A stretch of 64,000 nucleotides of DNA from Prevotella sp. (GTDB taxonomy: Bacteria > Bacteroidota > Bacteroidia > Bacteroidales > Bacteroidaceae): contig JAKVJW010000010.1 of assembly GCA_022486815.1 (NCBI GenBank), forward strand, positions 1 to 64,000. The letters run 5' to 3'. The translations under genes were made by a program, and so were the position numbers. Positions 54,181-64,000 of this stretch are shown here, in pieces. Position 1 is the first letter of the stretch, and each line of letters opens with the position of its first letter. The notes below the pieces were generated by a model. That model had not been told where the DNA came from. It did not search any database and saw nothing but the letters and a program-made list of their open reading frames with translations.

Positions 54181-54224
54181 CAATAAAATTCATCATCAAT
54201 GTACACTTTTACGAATCTTTAACA

Positions 54225-54341
54225 CTATCCCTGACGCATTTTGAACTTAGGGTTCTTCTTGTTGATTACAAACAAACGCCCTTTTCGACGTACAATCTTG
54301 CATTCAGAATTACGTTTTTTCAGTGATGTTCTAGTCTTCAT
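54225..54341 (-). CDS. rpmJ: 50S ribosomal protein L36
   Basis: A 38-residue protein, below usual ORF cut-offs: it starts [20 protein letters not shown] and ends [13 protein letters not shown]. Most zinc-ribbon Cys/His residues of E. coli-type L36 are missing (only one Cys), making it the zinc-independent form. Position between infA and rpsM is canonical. Confidence 0.95.
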   Translation of the reverse strand: MKTRTSLKKRNSECKIVRRKGRLFVINKKNPKFKMRQG

Positions 54342-54356
54342 ATCTTTGAAATCTTT

Positions 54357-54575
54357 TTATTTATATCTAAAAACAATTCTTCCTTTTGTCAAGTCGTATG
54401 GACTCATTTCCACCTTAACCTTGTCACCAGGTAAAATCTTGATGTAATGCATACGCATCTTACCTGAAATATGAGCAATAATCTCTACTCCATTTTCAAG
54501 TTCCACGCGGAACATTGCATTAGACAAACTTTCGACGATTGTTCCGTCTTGTTCAATAGCTGGCTGCTTTGCCAT
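54357..54575 (-). CDS. infA: Translation initiation factor IF-1
   Basis: A 72-residue OB-fold protein ([60 protein letters not shown]). It binds the ribosomal A site during initiation. Between map and rpmJ, 15 bp from rpmJ. Confidence 0.97.
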   Translation of the reverse strand: MAKQPAIEQDGTIVESLSNAMFRVELENGVEIIAHISGKMRMHYIKILPGDKVKVEMSPYDLTKGRIVFRYK

Positions 54576-54720
54576 AATTACTTATTAACTCCTTTAAAAT
54601 ATTAAATACTCCTTGATCAACATATCCCACAAGTTGAACGCTGTTGACATCCGTCTACTTATTATGTTTCAAACTCCAGAATCCATATCAGCATACAAAA
54701 AAGATGCTCTATAGAATTCA

Positions 54721-55518
54721 TTACACATCAACCTGTTCAATACCATCAAAAGTAGACAAAATCTCAGCTTTACCTCTGCGAATAACGATTGTATGTTCAA
54801 AGTGAGCACTAGGCAAATGATCCTGTGTAATAATACCCCAATGATCAGGAAGCAATGCTATCTTACGATCACCCATAGCAACCATCGGTTCTATAGCAAT
54901 ACACATTCCTGCTTTTAAAAGTATCCCATTACCGCATTTCCCATAATTGGGAATAGGAGGATCTTCATGCATCTGCCGTCCTATGCCATGACCTGTCAGC
55001 TCTCTAACTACGGAATAACCTTCAGCTTCACAACACTGCTGCACTGCATTACTAATATCTCCAACATGATTACCTGCAACAGCTTGCTCAATACCTTTAT
55101 AAAGTGCCGCTTTAGTTGTCTTCAAGAGTTTTCGAACTTTTGGATTCACCTCTCCGACAGAAAAAGTATAGCAGCTGTCACCATTATATCCATTTAACAA
55201 TGTACCGCAATCAACAGAAACGATATCTCCTTCCTTCAAGACCATCTGGTTGCCTGGTATACCATGTACAACGACATCATTGACAGATGTACATATAGAA
55301 CCAGGAAAAGGCGCATCTATACCAAAAGGATTCGGGACACCTTTGAATGTAGGTTTTGCACCATGCTTACAGATAAATTCTTCTGCTATCTCATCAAGCT
55401 GGAGAGTAGTAACACCCGGTCTTATATGTTTACCAACCTCTAAAAGGGTAGCCCCTACAAGTTGATTGGCTTCACGCATAAGCCGGATTTCGTCTTCAGT
55501 TTTCAGAAATATTTTCAT
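54721..55518 (-). CDS. map: Methionine aminopeptidase, type I
   Basis: A 265-residue metalloprotease that removes N-terminal Met. Metal ligands are in SVDCGTLLNGYNGDSCYTF (both Asp), GHGIGRQMHEDPPIP (His) and IAIEPMVAMG (Glu), with a final Glu/His region near HFEHTIVI. Cotranscribed 9 bp after secY. Confidence 0.96.
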   Translation of the reverse strand: MKIFLKTEDEIRLMREANQLVGATLLEVGKHIRPGVTTLQLDEIAEEFICKHGAKPTFKGVPNPFGIDAPFPGSICTSVNDVVVHGIPGNQMVLKEGDIVSVDCGTLLNGYNGDSCYTFSVGEVNPKVRKLLKTTKAALYKGIEQAVAGNHVGDISNAVQQCCEAEGYSVVRELTGHGIGRQMHEDPPIPNYGKCGNGILLKAGMCIAIEPMVAMGDRKIALLPDHWGIITQDHLPSAHFEHTIVIRRGKAEILSTFDGIEQVDV

Positions 55519-55527
55519 TATCCAAGA

Positions 55528-56865
55528 TCAATAGGCAGAAAGGCCTGCATGGCGAGTATGACCAGAACTCAGGAGTCCATCATAGTGCCGCATCAACAGA
55601 TAACTTTCAATCTGTTGCAGAGTATCGATAACAACACCTACAAGAATCAAAAGAGAAGTTCCTCCAAAGAATTGAGAGAAAGACTGTTGAACATTAAGTA
55701 AGCCTGCCAAAGCCGGCATAATAGCGATAAAAGCTATAAACAAGGAACCAGGAAAAGTAATACGAGACATGACTGTGTCAATATACTCTGCAGTATCCTT
55801 ACCAGGTTTAACGCCAGGTATAAATCCATTATTACGCTTCAAGTCATCAGCCATCTGAGTAGGATTCAACGTAATTGCTGTATAGAAATAGGTAAATGCA
55901 ATAACCAAAATCACATAAACGATATTATAAAGCAAACTACGTGTATTCATCAAGTCCTGAACCCACCAAGACGAATTTGCCGTATTGTAACGGACTATTG
56001 CCAAAGGAATGAACATCAGAGCCTGAGCAAAGATAATCGGCATCACATTGGCTGCAAATAACTTCAAGGGAATGTACTGACGTGCTCCACCATATTGCTT
56101 ATTACCCACCACACGACGAGCATATTGCACCGGAACCTTACGAGTACCCTGTACAAGGATAATGGAGGCACAAACTACCGCATAGAGGATAACTATCTCA
56201 ACGATAAACATAATCAGTCCACCTCCTGTAATAGCCTGCAAACGAGAAGTGACCTCCTGAATGAAAGATTGAGGCAACCGAGCTATGATACCAATCATAA
56301 TAATCAACGAAATACCATTGCCAACACCTTTATCTGTAATACGCTCACCCAACCAAAGGACAAACATACTTCCAGCAGCTAGAATAATCGTTGCAGGTAT
56401 CATAAAGACTGTCCAACTGACACCAGTAGCCAAAGCTTGAGAAGCCTGCATCTTAAGATTAATCAAATAAGATGGTGCCTGGAAAAGCAAAATAGCTATA
56501 GTAAGCCATCTTGTATACCAGTCTATTTTCTTACGGCCACTCTCACCTTCACGCTGCATTTTCTGAAAATAAGGAACAGCAACAGCAAGAAGCTGCATAA
56601 CGATTGAGGCAGAGATATAGGGCATAATCCCCAAAGCGAAGATAGACGCATTAGAGAAAGCACCTCCAGAGAACATGTCAAGCAATGACATCAGTCCTCC
56701 AGCGGTTTGCGACTGTAAATGTGCCAACTGACCAGGATCAATACCAGGAAGTACGACAAATGATCCAAAACGGTATATAGCCACAAATAGAAGGGTGATG
56801 AGGAGCCGCTGACGCAGATCCTCAACCTTCCAACAGTTTTTTAGTGTCTCAATTAACTTTTTCAT
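55528..56865 (-). CDS. secY: Protein translocase subunit SecY
   Basis: A 445-residue channel with ten transmembrane helices. Landmarks are RQRLLITLLFVAIYRFGSFV, the plug region FSGGAFSNASIFALGIMPYI, WLGERITDKGVGNGISLIIM and NPTQMADDLKRNNGFIPGVK. Between rplO (4 bp) and map. Confidence 0.97.
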   Translation of the reverse strand: MKKLIETLKNCWKVEDLRQRLLITLLFVAIYRFGSFVVLPGIDPGQLAHLQSQTAGGLMSLLDMFSGGAFSNASIFALGIMPYISASIVMQLLAVAVPYFQKMQREGESGRKKIDWYTRWLTIAILLFQAPSYLINLKMQASQALATGVSWTVFMIPATIILAAGSMFVLWLGERITDKGVGNGISLIIMIGIIARLPQSFIQEVTSRLQAITGGGLIMFIVEIVILYAVVCASIILVQGTRKVPVQYARRVVGNKQYGGARQYIPLKLFAANVMPIIFAQALMFIPLAIVRYNTANSSWWVQDLMNTRSLLYNIVYVILVIAFTYFYTAITLNPTQMADDLKRNNGFIPGVKPGKDTAEYIDTVMSRITFPGSLFIAFIAIMPALAGLLNVQQSFSQFFGGTSLLILVGVVIDTLQQIESYLLMRHYDGLLSSGHTRHAGLSAY

Positions 56866-56869
56866 TCAC

Positions 56870-57319
56870 TTAGATTATTGTTGCCTTACCACCTAACGTT
56901 GTTATAGCCTGTTCTGCAGACTTAGAAAAAGCATTAGCCTCTACTTCGACCTTTGCTTTTAATTCGCCGTTACCAAGAACTTTAACGAGTTTGTTTCCAG
57001 TAAAAAACCCTTCTTCTTTCATTTCCTTCAAGCCAATCTTAGTGAGATTCTTCGTTTCAACAAGCTTTTGAAGAGAAGAAAGATTAACAGCGAGATACTC
57101 TTTATGGTTAATATTTTTAAAACCAGCTTTAGGTATACGACGCTGTAATGGCATCTGACCACCTTCAAATCCAATCTTTCTTTTATAACCAGAACGCGCC
57201 TTAGCACCCTTAGATCCACGAGTGGAAGTACCACCAAGTCCAGACCCCGTACCACGACCGATACGGCGACGAGAATGTGTAGAACCAGCTGCAGGTTTTA
57301 AATTATTTAATTTAATCAT
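56870..57319 (-). CDS. rplO: 50S ribosomal protein L15
   Basis: A 149-residue protein with the Gly/Arg-rich N-terminal extension (KPAAGSTHSRRRIGRGTGSG) and the fold region FEGGQMPLQRRIPKAGFKN. Normal length. Between rpmD and secY. Confidence 0.97.
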   Translation of the reverse strand: MIKLNNLKPAAGSTHSRRRIGRGTGSGLGGTSTRGSKGAKARSGYKRKIGFEGGQMPLQRRIPKAGFKNINHKEYLAVNLSSLQKLVETKNLTKIGLKEMKEEGFFTGNKLVKVLGNGELKAKVEVEANAFSKSAEQAITTLGGKATII

Positions 57320-57341
57320 TGCATCAAATTTTAAGAATTCG

Positions 57342-57518
57342 TTATTTTATAATCTCGATCAATTGATGAACCTTACGGATCATACCACGACTGCTAGGAT
57401 TGTCTTGAACCTCAGCAACCTGCCCGATCTTATGGAGACCAAGATAGATAAGGGTATTCTTCTGATCAATAGGAGCACCTACTCTACTTTTGATCTGTTT
57501 GATTTTAATAGTTGCCAT
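57342..57518 (-). CDS. rpmD: 50S ribosomal protein L30
   Basis: A 58-residue protein short enough to be missed by length filters. It begins MATIKIKQIKSRVGAPIDQK and ends IRKVHQLIEIIK, with LGLHKIGQVAEVQDNPSSRG in the middle. Canonical position between rpsE and rplO. Confidence 0.96.
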   Translation of the reverse strand: MATIKIKQIKSRVGAPIDQKNTLIYLGLHKIGQVAEVQDNPSSRGMIRKVHQLIEIIK

Positions 57519-57536
57519 TATATAAATCCTCCCAAA

Positions 57537-58049
57537 TTAACCATTAAACACTTTACTCATACTGATTCCACGTTCACCTGCAATCTGATAAGGATCACGC
57601 ATCTTGGAAAGAGCGAGGATAGTAGCTTTAACCAGATTATGTGCATTGGAAGACCCTTTGGACTTTGCAATGATATCACTGATACCAGCACTTTCCAAAA
57701 CAGCTCGCATAGCACCTCCAGCCTTCAATCCTGTACCAGCAGCAGCCGGTTTCAAAAGGACTTGAGCCCCTTCGTAAGAAACCTCCATCTCATGAGGAAT
57801 AGTACCTTTAAGAACTGGTACCTTCATCAAGCTTTTCTTAGCAGCCTCTGTTCCTTTAGCGATAGCAGAAGTTACTTCACCTGCTTTACCAAGGCCATAA
57901 CCTACAACACCTTTGCCATCACCTACAACGACGATAGCAGCGAATGTAAAGGTACGACCACCCTTGGTAACTTTAGTTACACGGTTAATAGCAACCAGAC
58001 GGTCTTTCAATTCAACGTCACTATTTGCTTTTACTCTATTCATTGCCAT
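57537..58049 (-). CDS. rpsE: 30S ribosomal protein S5
   Basis: A 170-residue fidelity protein. The S5 double-stranded-RNA-binding motif ([20 protein letters not shown]) and C-terminal domain ([39 protein letters not shown]) are intact. The spectinomycin-loop region [10 protein letters not shown] looks wild type. Confidence 0.97.
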   Translation of the reverse strand: MAMNRVKANSDVELKDRLVAINRVTKVTKGGRTFTFAAIVVVGDGKGVVGYGLGKAGEVTSAIAKGTEAAKKSLMKVPVLKGTIPHEMEVSYEGAQVLLKPAAAGTGLKAGGAMRAVLESAGISDIIAKSKGSSNAHNLVKATILALSKMRDPYQIAGERGISMSKVFNG

Positions 58050-58055
58050 AATCGA

Positions 58056-58400
58056 TTAAAATTTAAGGCCACCTTCACGAGCTGCGTCAGCAAGTGCCTG
58101 AACACGGCCATGATAGAGATAACCATTACGGTCAAAAACTATAGATTCCACTCCAGCTGTCTTTGCCTTTTCGGCTATAAGAGTTCCAACCTTTTTAGCT
58201 TGTTCTATTTTAGGTAGTTTTTCCATGCCTAAAGAAGAAGCACAAGCAACAGTATTACCTGTCAAATCATTGATCAACTGAGCATAAATCTGTTTATTTG
58301 AACGAAACACGCTAAGGCGTGGACGCTCACTAGTTCCCTTAACATACTTACGGATGCGGAACTTTATTTTAATTCGTCTTTCAACTTTCTTTGTTGTCAT
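58056..58400 (-). CDS. rplR: 50S ribosomal protein L18
   Basis: A 114-residue 5S rRNA binder ([40 protein letters not shown]). 6 bp upstream of rpsE. Confidence 0.97.
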   Translation of the reverse strand: MTTKKVERRIKIKFRIRKYVKGTSERPRLSVFRSNKQIYAQLINDLTGNTVACASSLGMEKLPKIEQAKKVGTLIAEKAKTAGVESIVFDRNGYLYHGRVQALADAAREGGLKF

Positions 58401-58418
58401 TGTCGTAAAAAATTAAAA

Positions 58419-58991
58419 TTACTTAGCAGCAGCAGTCTTTCCAGACTTTCTGCGGATGACCTCACCCTTAAAGAGAATACCTTTTCCTTTATAAGGTTCA
58501 GGCATACGGAAAGAACGAATTTTTGCGCAGATGAGTCCTAGCAATGCTTTATCACAAGACTCTAATGTTATAGTCGGGTTCTGATTTCTTTCAGCCTTAG
58601 TTTCAACCTTAACTTCATGAGGAAGTTGCATATAAATGGGGTGAGTATAACCCAAGGTGAGTTCTATGATATTACCTTGGTTGGTTACACGATAACCGAC
58701 ACCAACGAGCTCCATAGTCTTAGAATAACCTTTGCTTACTCCAATAACCATATTATTTATCAAAGAACGATAGAGGCCATGAAAAGCTTGTTTCTGTTTC
58801 TCATCTACAGGACTCTTCTCATCGACTGCTAGAGTTATAACATTCTCAGCAACCTTTACCTTAATAGAAGCATCTACCTTCTGAGAAAGTTCACCTTTAG
58901 GACCCTTCACCGACATAACGCCAGTTTTCTTATCAAAGTCTACAGTTACACCTGCCGGTACATTAACTGGTAATTTTCCTATTCTTGACAT
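58419..58991 (-). CDS. rplF: 50S ribosomal protein L6
   Basis: A 190-residue protein with two L6 repeats (MSRIGKLPVNVPAGVTVDFD, VGVSKGYSKTMELVGVGYRV) and the C-terminal motif RMPEPYKGKGI. Normal for the phylum. Confidence 0.97.
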   Translation of the reverse strand: MSRIGKLPVNVPAGVTVDFDKKTGVMSVKGPKGELSQKVDASIKVKVAENVITLAVDEKSPVDEKQKQAFHGLYRSLINNMVIGVSKGYSKTMELVGVGYRVTNQGNIIELTLGYTHPIYMQLPHEVKVETKAERNQNPTITLESCDKALLGLICAKIRSFRMPEPYKGKGILFKGEVIRRKSGKTAAAK

Positions 58992-59005
58992 TTCAAATCC
59001 TCCAA

Positions 59006-59401
59006 TTAATATATGAAACAGAGAACCTCACCACCAATCTTTTGTTCAGCGGCTTCTTTGTTCGTCATTACACCTTTAGACGTAGATAAAATTGCAATAC
59101 CCAGTCCGTTAATTACTCTCGGCATATCTCTGTAACCCGTATATTGACGAAGACCAGGAGTTGAAATACGCTTCAAACTTCTGATAGCATTTTGCTTTGT
59201 CTTAGGATCATACTTCAATGCGACCTTGATTGTACCTTGAGGACCATCCTCAATAAACTTGTAGTTCAGAATGTATCCCTTCTCGAAGAGAATCTTTGTG
59301 ATCTGCTTCTTCAAGTTAGACGCAGGAACATCTACAACACGGTGATGAGCCATGATTGCATTTCTGAGTCTAGTCAGATAATCTGCTATAGGATCTGTCA
59401 T
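59006..59401 (-). CDS. rpsH: 30S ribosomal protein S8
   Basis: A 131-residue 16S rRNA binder (MTDPIADYLTRLRNAIMAHH, GLGIAILSTSKGVMTNKEA). In E. coli S8 represses the spc operon; no equivalent site was identified here. Confidence 0.97.
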   Translation of the reverse strand: MTDPIADYLTRLRNAIMAHHRVVDVPASNLKKQITKILFEKGYILNYKFIEDGPQGTIKVALKYDPKTKQNAIRSLKRISTPGLRQYTGYRDMPRVINGLGIAILSTSKGVMTNKEAAEQKIGGEVLCFIY

Positions 59402-59470
59402 AAAAAAAATATTAATTAATCGGGACTTCCCGACAATATTAAAAAATGTGATTTATCTAAATTGATAAAA

Positions 59471-59773
59471 TTACCAACTAGCCTTTTTAACTCCGGGGAT
59501 CAAGCCCTTAGAAGCCATCTCACGAAACTGAATACGTGAAAGGCCAAACTGCCGGATATATCCACGTGAACGACCAGTGATCTTGCAACGGTTATGTAAC
59601 CGAATGGGACATGCATTCTTAGGAATGGCCTGCAATTTACGAGCTGCATCATAAGCTTCTGCAGGATCCGTGGCTGTAGCTATAGTTTTTTTCAGCGCAG
59701 CACGCTTCTTAGCATAACGCGCAACAAGCTTTGCACGCTTCACTTCACGAGCTTTCATTGATTCTTTTGCCAT
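59471..59773 (-). CDS. rpsN: 30S ribosomal protein S14
   Basis: A 100-residue S14 of the long, zinc-free type: the C-terminal part [20 protein letters not shown] has a single Cys instead of the four-Cys zinc ribbon. It starts [20 protein letters not shown]. 69 bp before rpsH. Confidence 0.96.
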   Translation of the reverse strand: MAKESMKAREVKRAKLVARYAKKRAALKKTIATATDPAEAYDAARKLQAIPKNACPIRLHNRCKITGRSRGYIRQFGLSRIQFREMASKGLIPGVKKASW

Positions 59774-59779
59774 ATCTCT

Positions 59780-60334
59780 TTAATCTTTTTTAGCATTCTT
59801 AAATGGAAAACCGAAGCCTTTGAGCAAAGCATAACCTTCCTCATCTGTAGTAGCAGAAGTTACGAAAGTAATATTCATGCCTTGTACACGATCTACCTTA
59901 TCGATATTAATTTCAGGGAAGATGATCTGCTCAGAAATGCCGAGAGTATAGTTGCCATGACCATCAAGTTTGGACTCAATGCCCTTAAAGTCACGAATAC
60001 GAGGAAGAGCAACACGAATAAGTCTCTCCAGGAATTCATACATCCGCTCACGACGCAAAGTAACCATCACACCAATAGGCATATGCTTACGGAGTTTGAA
60101 ATTGGCAATATCCTTTTTAGAATAAGTAGCAACAGCTTTCTGACCTGTAACAGAAGACAATTCAGTGATAGCAACATCGATGATTTTCTTATCCTGTGTA
60201 GCGTCACCAAGTCCTTCATTAATTACAATCTTTTTCAAGACTGGAACCTGCATCGTAGAAGAATAATTAAACTGCTTCGTAAGAGCTGGTACAATAGTAT
60301 CTTTATATACTTGTTTTAACCGTGCTGTATTCAT
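59780..60334 (-). CDS. rplE: 50S ribosomal protein L5
   Basis: A 184-residue 5S rRNA binder ([60 protein letters not shown]). Its first base overlaps the rplX stop, suggesting coupling. Confidence 0.97.
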   Translation of the reverse strand: MNTARLKQVYKDTIVPALTKQFNYSSTMQVPVLKKIVINEGLGDATQDKKIIDVAITELSSVTGQKAVATYSKKDIANFKLRKHMPIGVMVTLRRERMYEFLERLIRVALPRIRDFKGIESKLDGHGNYTLGISEQIIFPEINIDKVDRVQGMNITFVTSATTDEEGYALLKGFGFPFKNAKKD

Positions 60335-60651
60335 TACTTAATTTCCTCCCCTGACTTTTTAGCGATGCGAACAACTTTCTTTCCTTCACGCTTAATAGCG
60401 ATGCGGGTAGCTTTACCGCTCTTCGGATCAATCAGACTTAAATTAGAAATATGAATTGAAGCCTCCTGCTTAACTATACCTCCCTGAGGATTCTTTGCTG
60501 AAGGCTTAGTGCTCTTGGTAACCATGTTTATTCCTTCTACAATAGCACGATTTTCTTTTACCAACACGTTGAGCACCTTACCGGACTTGCCCCTGTCTCT
60601 TCCTGCAAGCACAAGTACGGTATCGTCTTTTTTAATATGTAATTTACCCAT
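60334..60651 (-). CDS. rplX: 50S ribosomal protein L24
   Basis: A 105-residue assembly-initiator protein with a KOW motif ([40 protein letters not shown]). Between rplN and rplE. Confidence 0.96.
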   Translation of the reverse strand: MGKLHIKKDDTVLVLAGRDRGKSGKVLNVLVKENRAIVEGINMVTKSTKPSAKNPQGGIVKQEASIHISNLSLIDPKSGKATRIAIKREGKKVVRIAKKSGEEIK

Positions 60652-60672
60652 TACTTTCTTAAATTTTAAACA

Positions 60673-61038
60673 TTAAAGAACCTCTGGTGCTAAGGAAACG
60701 ACCTTCATGTTAACAGTACGCAGTTCACGAGCAACAGGGCCGAAAATACGGCTTCCACGGAGCTCACCAGCACTATTCAACAAGACACAAGCATTGTCGT
60801 CAAAACGGATATAAGAACCATCCTTACGGCGGATCTCCTTCCTGGTACGAACAATCAAGGCCTTCGATACTGCACCTTTCTTCAAATCACTTGATGGGAT
60901 GACATTCTGGACAGCGACAACGATGACATCACCAACACTTGCATAGCGGCGTCCCGTTCCCCCAAGCACACGAATGCACTTAGCCATACGAGCACCGCTA
61001 TTATCACATACTGTAAGTTTTGATTCAGTTTGTATCAT
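60673..61038 (-). CDS. rplN: 50S ribosomal protein L14
   Basis: A 121-residue protein ([31 protein letters not shown]) of exact family length. 2 bp after rpsQ. Confidence 0.97.
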   Translation of the reverse strand: MIQTESKLTVCDNSGARMAKCIRVLGGTGRRYASVGDVIVVAVQNVIPSSDLKKGAVSKALIVRTRKEIRRKDGSYIRFDDNACVLLNSAGELRGSRIFGPVARELRTVNMKVVSLAPEVL

Positions 61039-61040
61039 AA

Positions 61041-61298
61041 TTACTTAGCCTTTTCTACGATTCTTACTAATCTCCATCTCTTTGTTTTAGACAGAGGACG
61101 AGTTTCCATAATCAGCACAGTGTCTCCCACATTGGCTTCGTTCTTCTCATCATGAACGTAATATTTCTTGGTATGCTGGACGAACTTACCATAAATAGGG
61201 TGTTTTTCCTTAAATTTAGAAGCAATAACAATGGTCTTATCCATTTTATCGCTGACAACAACACCCTGTCTTACCTTTCTTAAATTTCTTGTTTCCAT
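61041..61298 (-). CDS. rpsQ: 30S ribosomal protein S17
   Basis: An 85-residue OB-fold protein ([40 protein letters not shown]). [12 protein letters not shown] is taken as the start; an ATG three codons upstream is equally possible. Confidence 0.96.
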   Translation of the reverse strand: METRNLRKVRQGVVVSDKMDKTIVIASKFKEKHPIYGKFVQHTKKYYVHDEKNEANVGDTVLIMETRPLSKTKRWRLVRIVEKAK

Positions 61299-61309
61299 CT
61301 GAACCATTA

Positions 61310-61504
61310 TTATTTATTAAGTTCTCTTTGACGGAGTTCCGTCTTCATACGTGCAATATCACGACGTGCTGCCTTAATCTGTGACGGATTCTCTAACGGA
61401 GTAATCTTATGGTTCAGCATCATCTGGTTAAGATTAGCCTTTGATGCTTTTAACTTTTCGACCAAATCCTTGATCTCAAGTCCTTTTACTTCTTTCATCT
61501 TCAT
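61310..61504 (-). CDS. rpmC: 50S ribosomal protein L29
   Basis: A 64-residue helical hairpin protein near the exit tunnel ([40 protein letters not shown]). 3 bp after rplP; the second Met (61498) is an alternative start. Confidence 0.96.
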   Translation of the reverse strand: MKMKEVKGLEIKDLVEKLKASKANLNQMMLNHKITPLENPSQIKAARRDIARMKTELRQRELNK

Positions 61505-61507
61505 AGC

Positions 61508-61936
61508 TTAAGCATTTTTATCGTAATCACGTCTAACAACGAACTTTGTTTTAACTGGCAGTTTCTGAGCGGCAAGACGAAGAGCTTCTTTTGCATCTTT
61601 AAGACTTACGCCTTCAACTTCAAACAAGATACGTCCTGGAGTGACAGGAGCTACCCAACCTACAGGATCACCTTTTCCTTTACCCATACGCACATCAGCA
61701 GGTTTACGAGTAATCGGATGGTCTGGGAAAATGCGAATCCAAACTTGGCCCTCGCGATTCATATAGCGGTTAACTGCTACACGAGCGGCTTCTATCTGGC
61801 GGCTATCAAGCCATTTGGATTCAAGAGTCTTGATACCAAATGAGCCGAAAGCCAATTCTGTTCCTCTATGAGCGTCGCCTTTATTACCACGCCCATCTTG
61901 AGGTCTTCTATATTTTACTCTTTTTGGCTGTAACAT
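61508..61936 (-). CDS. rplP: 50S ribosomal protein L16
   Basis: A 142-residue protein ([57 protein letters not shown]). Exact family length, between rpsC and rpmC. Confidence 0.97.
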   Translation of the reverse strand: MLQPKRVKYRRPQDGRGNKGDAHRGTELAFGSFGIKTLESKWLDSRQIEAARVAVNRYMNREGQVWIRIFPDHPITRKPADVRMGKGKGDPVGWVAPVTPGRILFEVEGVSLKDAKEALRLAAQKLPVKTKFVVRRDYDKNA

Positions 61937-61951
61937 AATAGATTCTTAACT

Positions 61952-62683
61952 TTAACGGTTATTGTTTCTCTTGCGATTACCGCGTCCAGAACGTCTCTCA
62001 CCGTTACCACGATTTGAGTTTTTATTGTCCTGTTGGAAATTCGGAGTAAGGTCAACTTTACCGTAGATCATGCCTCTGCATATCCACACCTTTACTCCAA
62101 TAGTACCTACCTTGGTAATTGCCTTTGTTGAGCAATAATCAATGTCAGCACGTAATGTATGTAACGGGGTACGTCCTTCCTTAAACATTTCCTTACGAGC
62201 CATTTCAGCTCCATTCAGACGACCCGAAACTTGAATTTTAATTCCCTCAGCACCGGCACGCATTGTATTAGCTATAGCCATCTTAACCGCACGACGATAA
62301 GCAATTTTGCCTTCAAGTTGACGTGCGATATTATCTGCTACAATATTTGCATCCAGTTCTGGTCTTTTCACCTCGAAGATATTGATTTGAATCTCTTCTT
62401 TAAAGATATTCTTCAATTCTTCTCTCAGTTTATCAACATCCTGACCACCTTTACCAATGACAATACCCGGACGAGCAGTGCAAATAGTAATGGTAACGAG
62501 TTTTAAGGTACGCTCGATGATAATACGAGAAACGCTTGCCCTTGCCAGACGCTCGTTGATATAATTTCGGATCTTACCATCCTCTACGAGGTTGTCACCG
62601 AAAGACTTACCACCAAACCAATTAGAATCCCAACCACGGATTACACCTAAACGGTTACTTATTGGATTAACTTTCTGTCCCAT
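61952..62683 (-). CDS. rpsC: 30S ribosomal protein S3
   Basis: A 243-residue mRNA-entry protein with a KH domain ([20 protein letters not shown]) and C-terminal S3 domain ([34 protein letters not shown]). The Asn/Arg-rich tail [20 protein letters not shown] is a phylum-typical extension. Confidence 0.97.
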   Translation of the reverse strand: MGQKVNPISNRLGVIRGWDSNWFGGKSFGDNLVEDGKIRNYINERLARASVSRIIIERTLKLVTITICTARPGIVIGKGGQDVDKLREELKNIFKEEIQINIFEVKRPELDANIVADNIARQLEGKIAYRRAVKMAIANTMRAGAEGIKIQVSGRLNGAEMARKEMFKEGRTPLHTLRADIDYCSTKAITKVGTIGVKVWICRGMIYGKVDLTPNFQQDNKNSNRGNGERRSGRGNRKRNNNR

Positions 62684-62688
62684 TCTAT

Positions 62689-63096
62689 TTACTTATTTTC
62701 GTCATTAGTTTTTGCATCAACAAAAAGCGTAACGTGATTAGAACGCTTACGGATTCTGAAGCCGCGCCCTTGTGGAGCTGGTCTCATACGTTTCATTGTG
62801 ACACCTGGGTCAACAAAGACTCTACTGATATAGAGTTCACCCTCTTCAGCCTTACGGTCATTTTTCTGTTCCCAATTGGCAATAGCAGAACGCAGAAGTT
62901 TCTCAACATCTGCAGCAGCATGCTTTTTCGAGAACTTAAGTACTCCAAGAGCCTTATTCACTTCCATTCCACGAACCATGTCTACGACATAACGCATTTT
63001 ACGTGGTGAAGAAGGAACTCCCTTGAGCTTGGCAAAGTACTGATTTTTGCGAGCATCTTTTATCTTTTCAGCCGCAATATGTTTTCTTGCTCCCAT
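62689..63096 (-). CDS. rplV: 50S ribosomal protein L22
   Basis: A 135-residue tunnel protein ([40 protein letters not shown]). The beta-hairpin loop appears intact. Between rpsS and rpsC. Confidence 0.97.
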   Translation of the reverse strand: MGARKHIAAEKIKDARKNQYFAKLKGVPSSPRKMRYVVDMVRGMEVNKALGVLKFSKKHAAADVEKLLRSAIANWEQKNDRKAEEGELYISRVFVDPGVTMKRMRPAPQGRGFRIRKRSNHVTLFVDAKTNDENK

Positions 63097-63133
63097 TATT
63101 ATTTCTTCATTTAAATGGTTTTACCCCGCTTAC

Positions 63134-63403
63134 TTAATTCTTATTATTACCACTATGGCCACCAAAGCGGCGGGTAAGAGAGAACTCACCAAGTCTATGA
63201 CCTACCATATTTTCGGTAATGTAAACAGGGATAAATTTATTTCCGTTATGAACTGCAATGGTATGTCCCACAAAATCGGGAGATATCATACAAGCCCTAG
63301 CCCATGTCTTGACAACACTCTTCTTGCCATTTTTGTTCATCTCTAGAATTTTCTTCTCGAGAGAAACATTGATATATGGACCTTTCTTAAGTGAACGACT
63401 CAT
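63134..63403 (-). CDS. rpsS: 30S ribosomal protein S19
   Basis: An 89-residue head protein ([54 protein letters not shown]). Standard length; 10 bp after rplB. Confidence 0.97.
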   Translation of the reverse strand: MSRSLKKGPYINVSLEKKILEMNKNGKKSVVKTWARACMISPDFVGHTIAVHNGNKFIPVYITENMVGHRLGEFSLTRRFGGHSGNNKN

Positions 63404-63413
63404 AATTTACTCT

Positions 63414-64000
63414 TTATTTTTTATTAGCTCTTTCGATAATATACTTGTTAGAAAGCTTCTTTGGTGCACGCGTCTTAAGACCCTTTGCACACAAGCCCTT
63501 ACGAGAACGTGGAAGACCACCGGACTGACGACCTTCACCACCACCCATCGGGTGATCAACTGGGTTCATCACGACACCGCGGTTATGAGGACGACGTCCC
63601 AACCAGCGGGAACGACCAGCTTTACCTGACTGTTCAAGAGCATGATCAGAATTCCCCACACTACCAATCGTAGCTTTACAAGCACTCAGAATCTGGCGAG
63701 TTTCACCAGAAGGGAGCTTAATAACACAATAACTACCTTCACGAGAAGTTAACTGAGCAAAATTACCAGCCGAACGGACCAGACGTGCACCTTCACCCGG
63801 ACGTAACTCAATGTTGTGAATTACGGTACCTACAGGAATGTTTTCCAATGGAAGAGCATTTCCTATTTCAGGAGCTGCTGAAGCACCAGAAAGCAACTTA
63901 GCGCCAACTTGCAATCCATTAGGAGCAATAATGTAACGTTTTTCACCATCTGCATAAAATAGCAAAGCGATACGAGCCGAACGGTTCGGGTCATACTCAA
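63414..64000 (-). CDS. rplB: 50S ribosomal protein L2, partial (C-terminal 195 residues)
   Basis: The frame continues past the window edge. The visible part begins [20 protein letters not shown], reaches the peptidyl-transferase region [20 protein letters not shown] and ends [11 protein letters not shown]. About 80 N-terminal residues lie beyond base 64000. It is the first visible gene of the S10-spc-alpha cluster here. Confidence 0.97.
   Translation of the reverse strand, partial: EYDPNRSARIALLFYADGEKRYIIAPNGLQVGAKLLSGASAAPEIGNALPLENIPVGTVIHNIELRPGEGARLVRSAGNFAQLTSREGSYCVIKLPSGETRQILSACKATIGSVGNSDHALEQSGKAGRSRWLGRRPHNRGVVMNPVDHPMGGGEGRQSGGLPRSRKGLCAKGLKTRAPKKLSNKYIIERANKK

Noticed and set aside
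57222..58217. 331-codon open frame on the + strand across rplO, rpmD, rpsE and rplR
   Set aside because: It is antisense to four intact ribosomal protein genes; it stays open because of their codon bias.

Overview
The window is a stretch of core chromosome from a member of the Bacteroidota, most likely a Prevotellaceae relative (Prevotella/Segatella type). The evidence is: promoters of the Bacteroidota form (TTTG about -33, 19-20 bp spacer, TAnnTTTG about -7); the lineage-typical genes gldH, exbB-exbD-exbD-tonB followed by a PstS-like lipoprotein and a TPR protein, a fused LptF/LptG permease and OMP_b-brl-type TonB-dependent receptors; and an S10-spc-alpha ribosomal cluster ordered rplB...secY-map-infA-rpmJ-rpsM-rpsK-rpsD-rpoA-rplQ. 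The species assignment is inference.

Layout. 1-960: a decayed IS3-family transposase remnant. 965-3262: a TonB-dependent outer-membrane protein. 3629-7822 (+): metF, holB, ricT-like and gldH. 7844-14486 (-): the cell-shape operon, transcribed purH(N-terminal half)-mreB-mreC-mreD-mrdA-rodA. 14865-20022: a regulatory island with a membrane-anchored winged-helix protein, a second TonB-dependent receptor, and a divergent histidine kinase/response regulator pair. A tRNA-Met follows. 20678-26183 (+): lptFG, tandem ribB and ribBA, and a class I aminotransferase. 26407-32316 (+): TonB energisation genes with a PstS-like lipoprotein and a TPR protein. 32518-36898: a small ferredoxin (too short for most ORF callers), a 5'-nucleotidase split into two genes, rplS, and a stand-alone AICAR formyltransferase that complements the purH half-gene 21 kb away. 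37125-46345: a 23-bp tandem repeat, an M23 peptidase, pgeF, obg, adk, hpt, nnr, fba and a FucP-like sugar transporter. 46855-50605: a membrane-anchored MutS-like ATPase, an RlpA-family gene with an apparent frameshift in an A7 tract, and a glycine-zipper lipoprotein. 50958-64000 (-): ribosomal proteins, rpoA, secY, map and infA, ending inside rplB.

How it fits together. The window is mostly housekeeping: envelope growth (mre/mrdA/rodA, LPS transport, M23, RlpA), TonB energisation and its clients, purine/flavin/folate metabolism, and translation. I found no phage, CRISPR array, integron or evident defence system. The most notable signals are small. (1) The rlpA reading frame opens only if one A is removed from a 7-A run. 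(2) A 13-bp direct repeat with a 22-bp period lies between the divergent receptor and sensor-kinase genes and looks like an OmpR/PhoB-type binding site. (3) The winged-helix protein beside them has ToxR-like parts in reversed order. (4) Dyad symmetries sit in the metF leader and across the rplS -7 box. (5) A 23-bp alternating tandem repeat lies in the 331-bp gap before the M23 peptidase gene.
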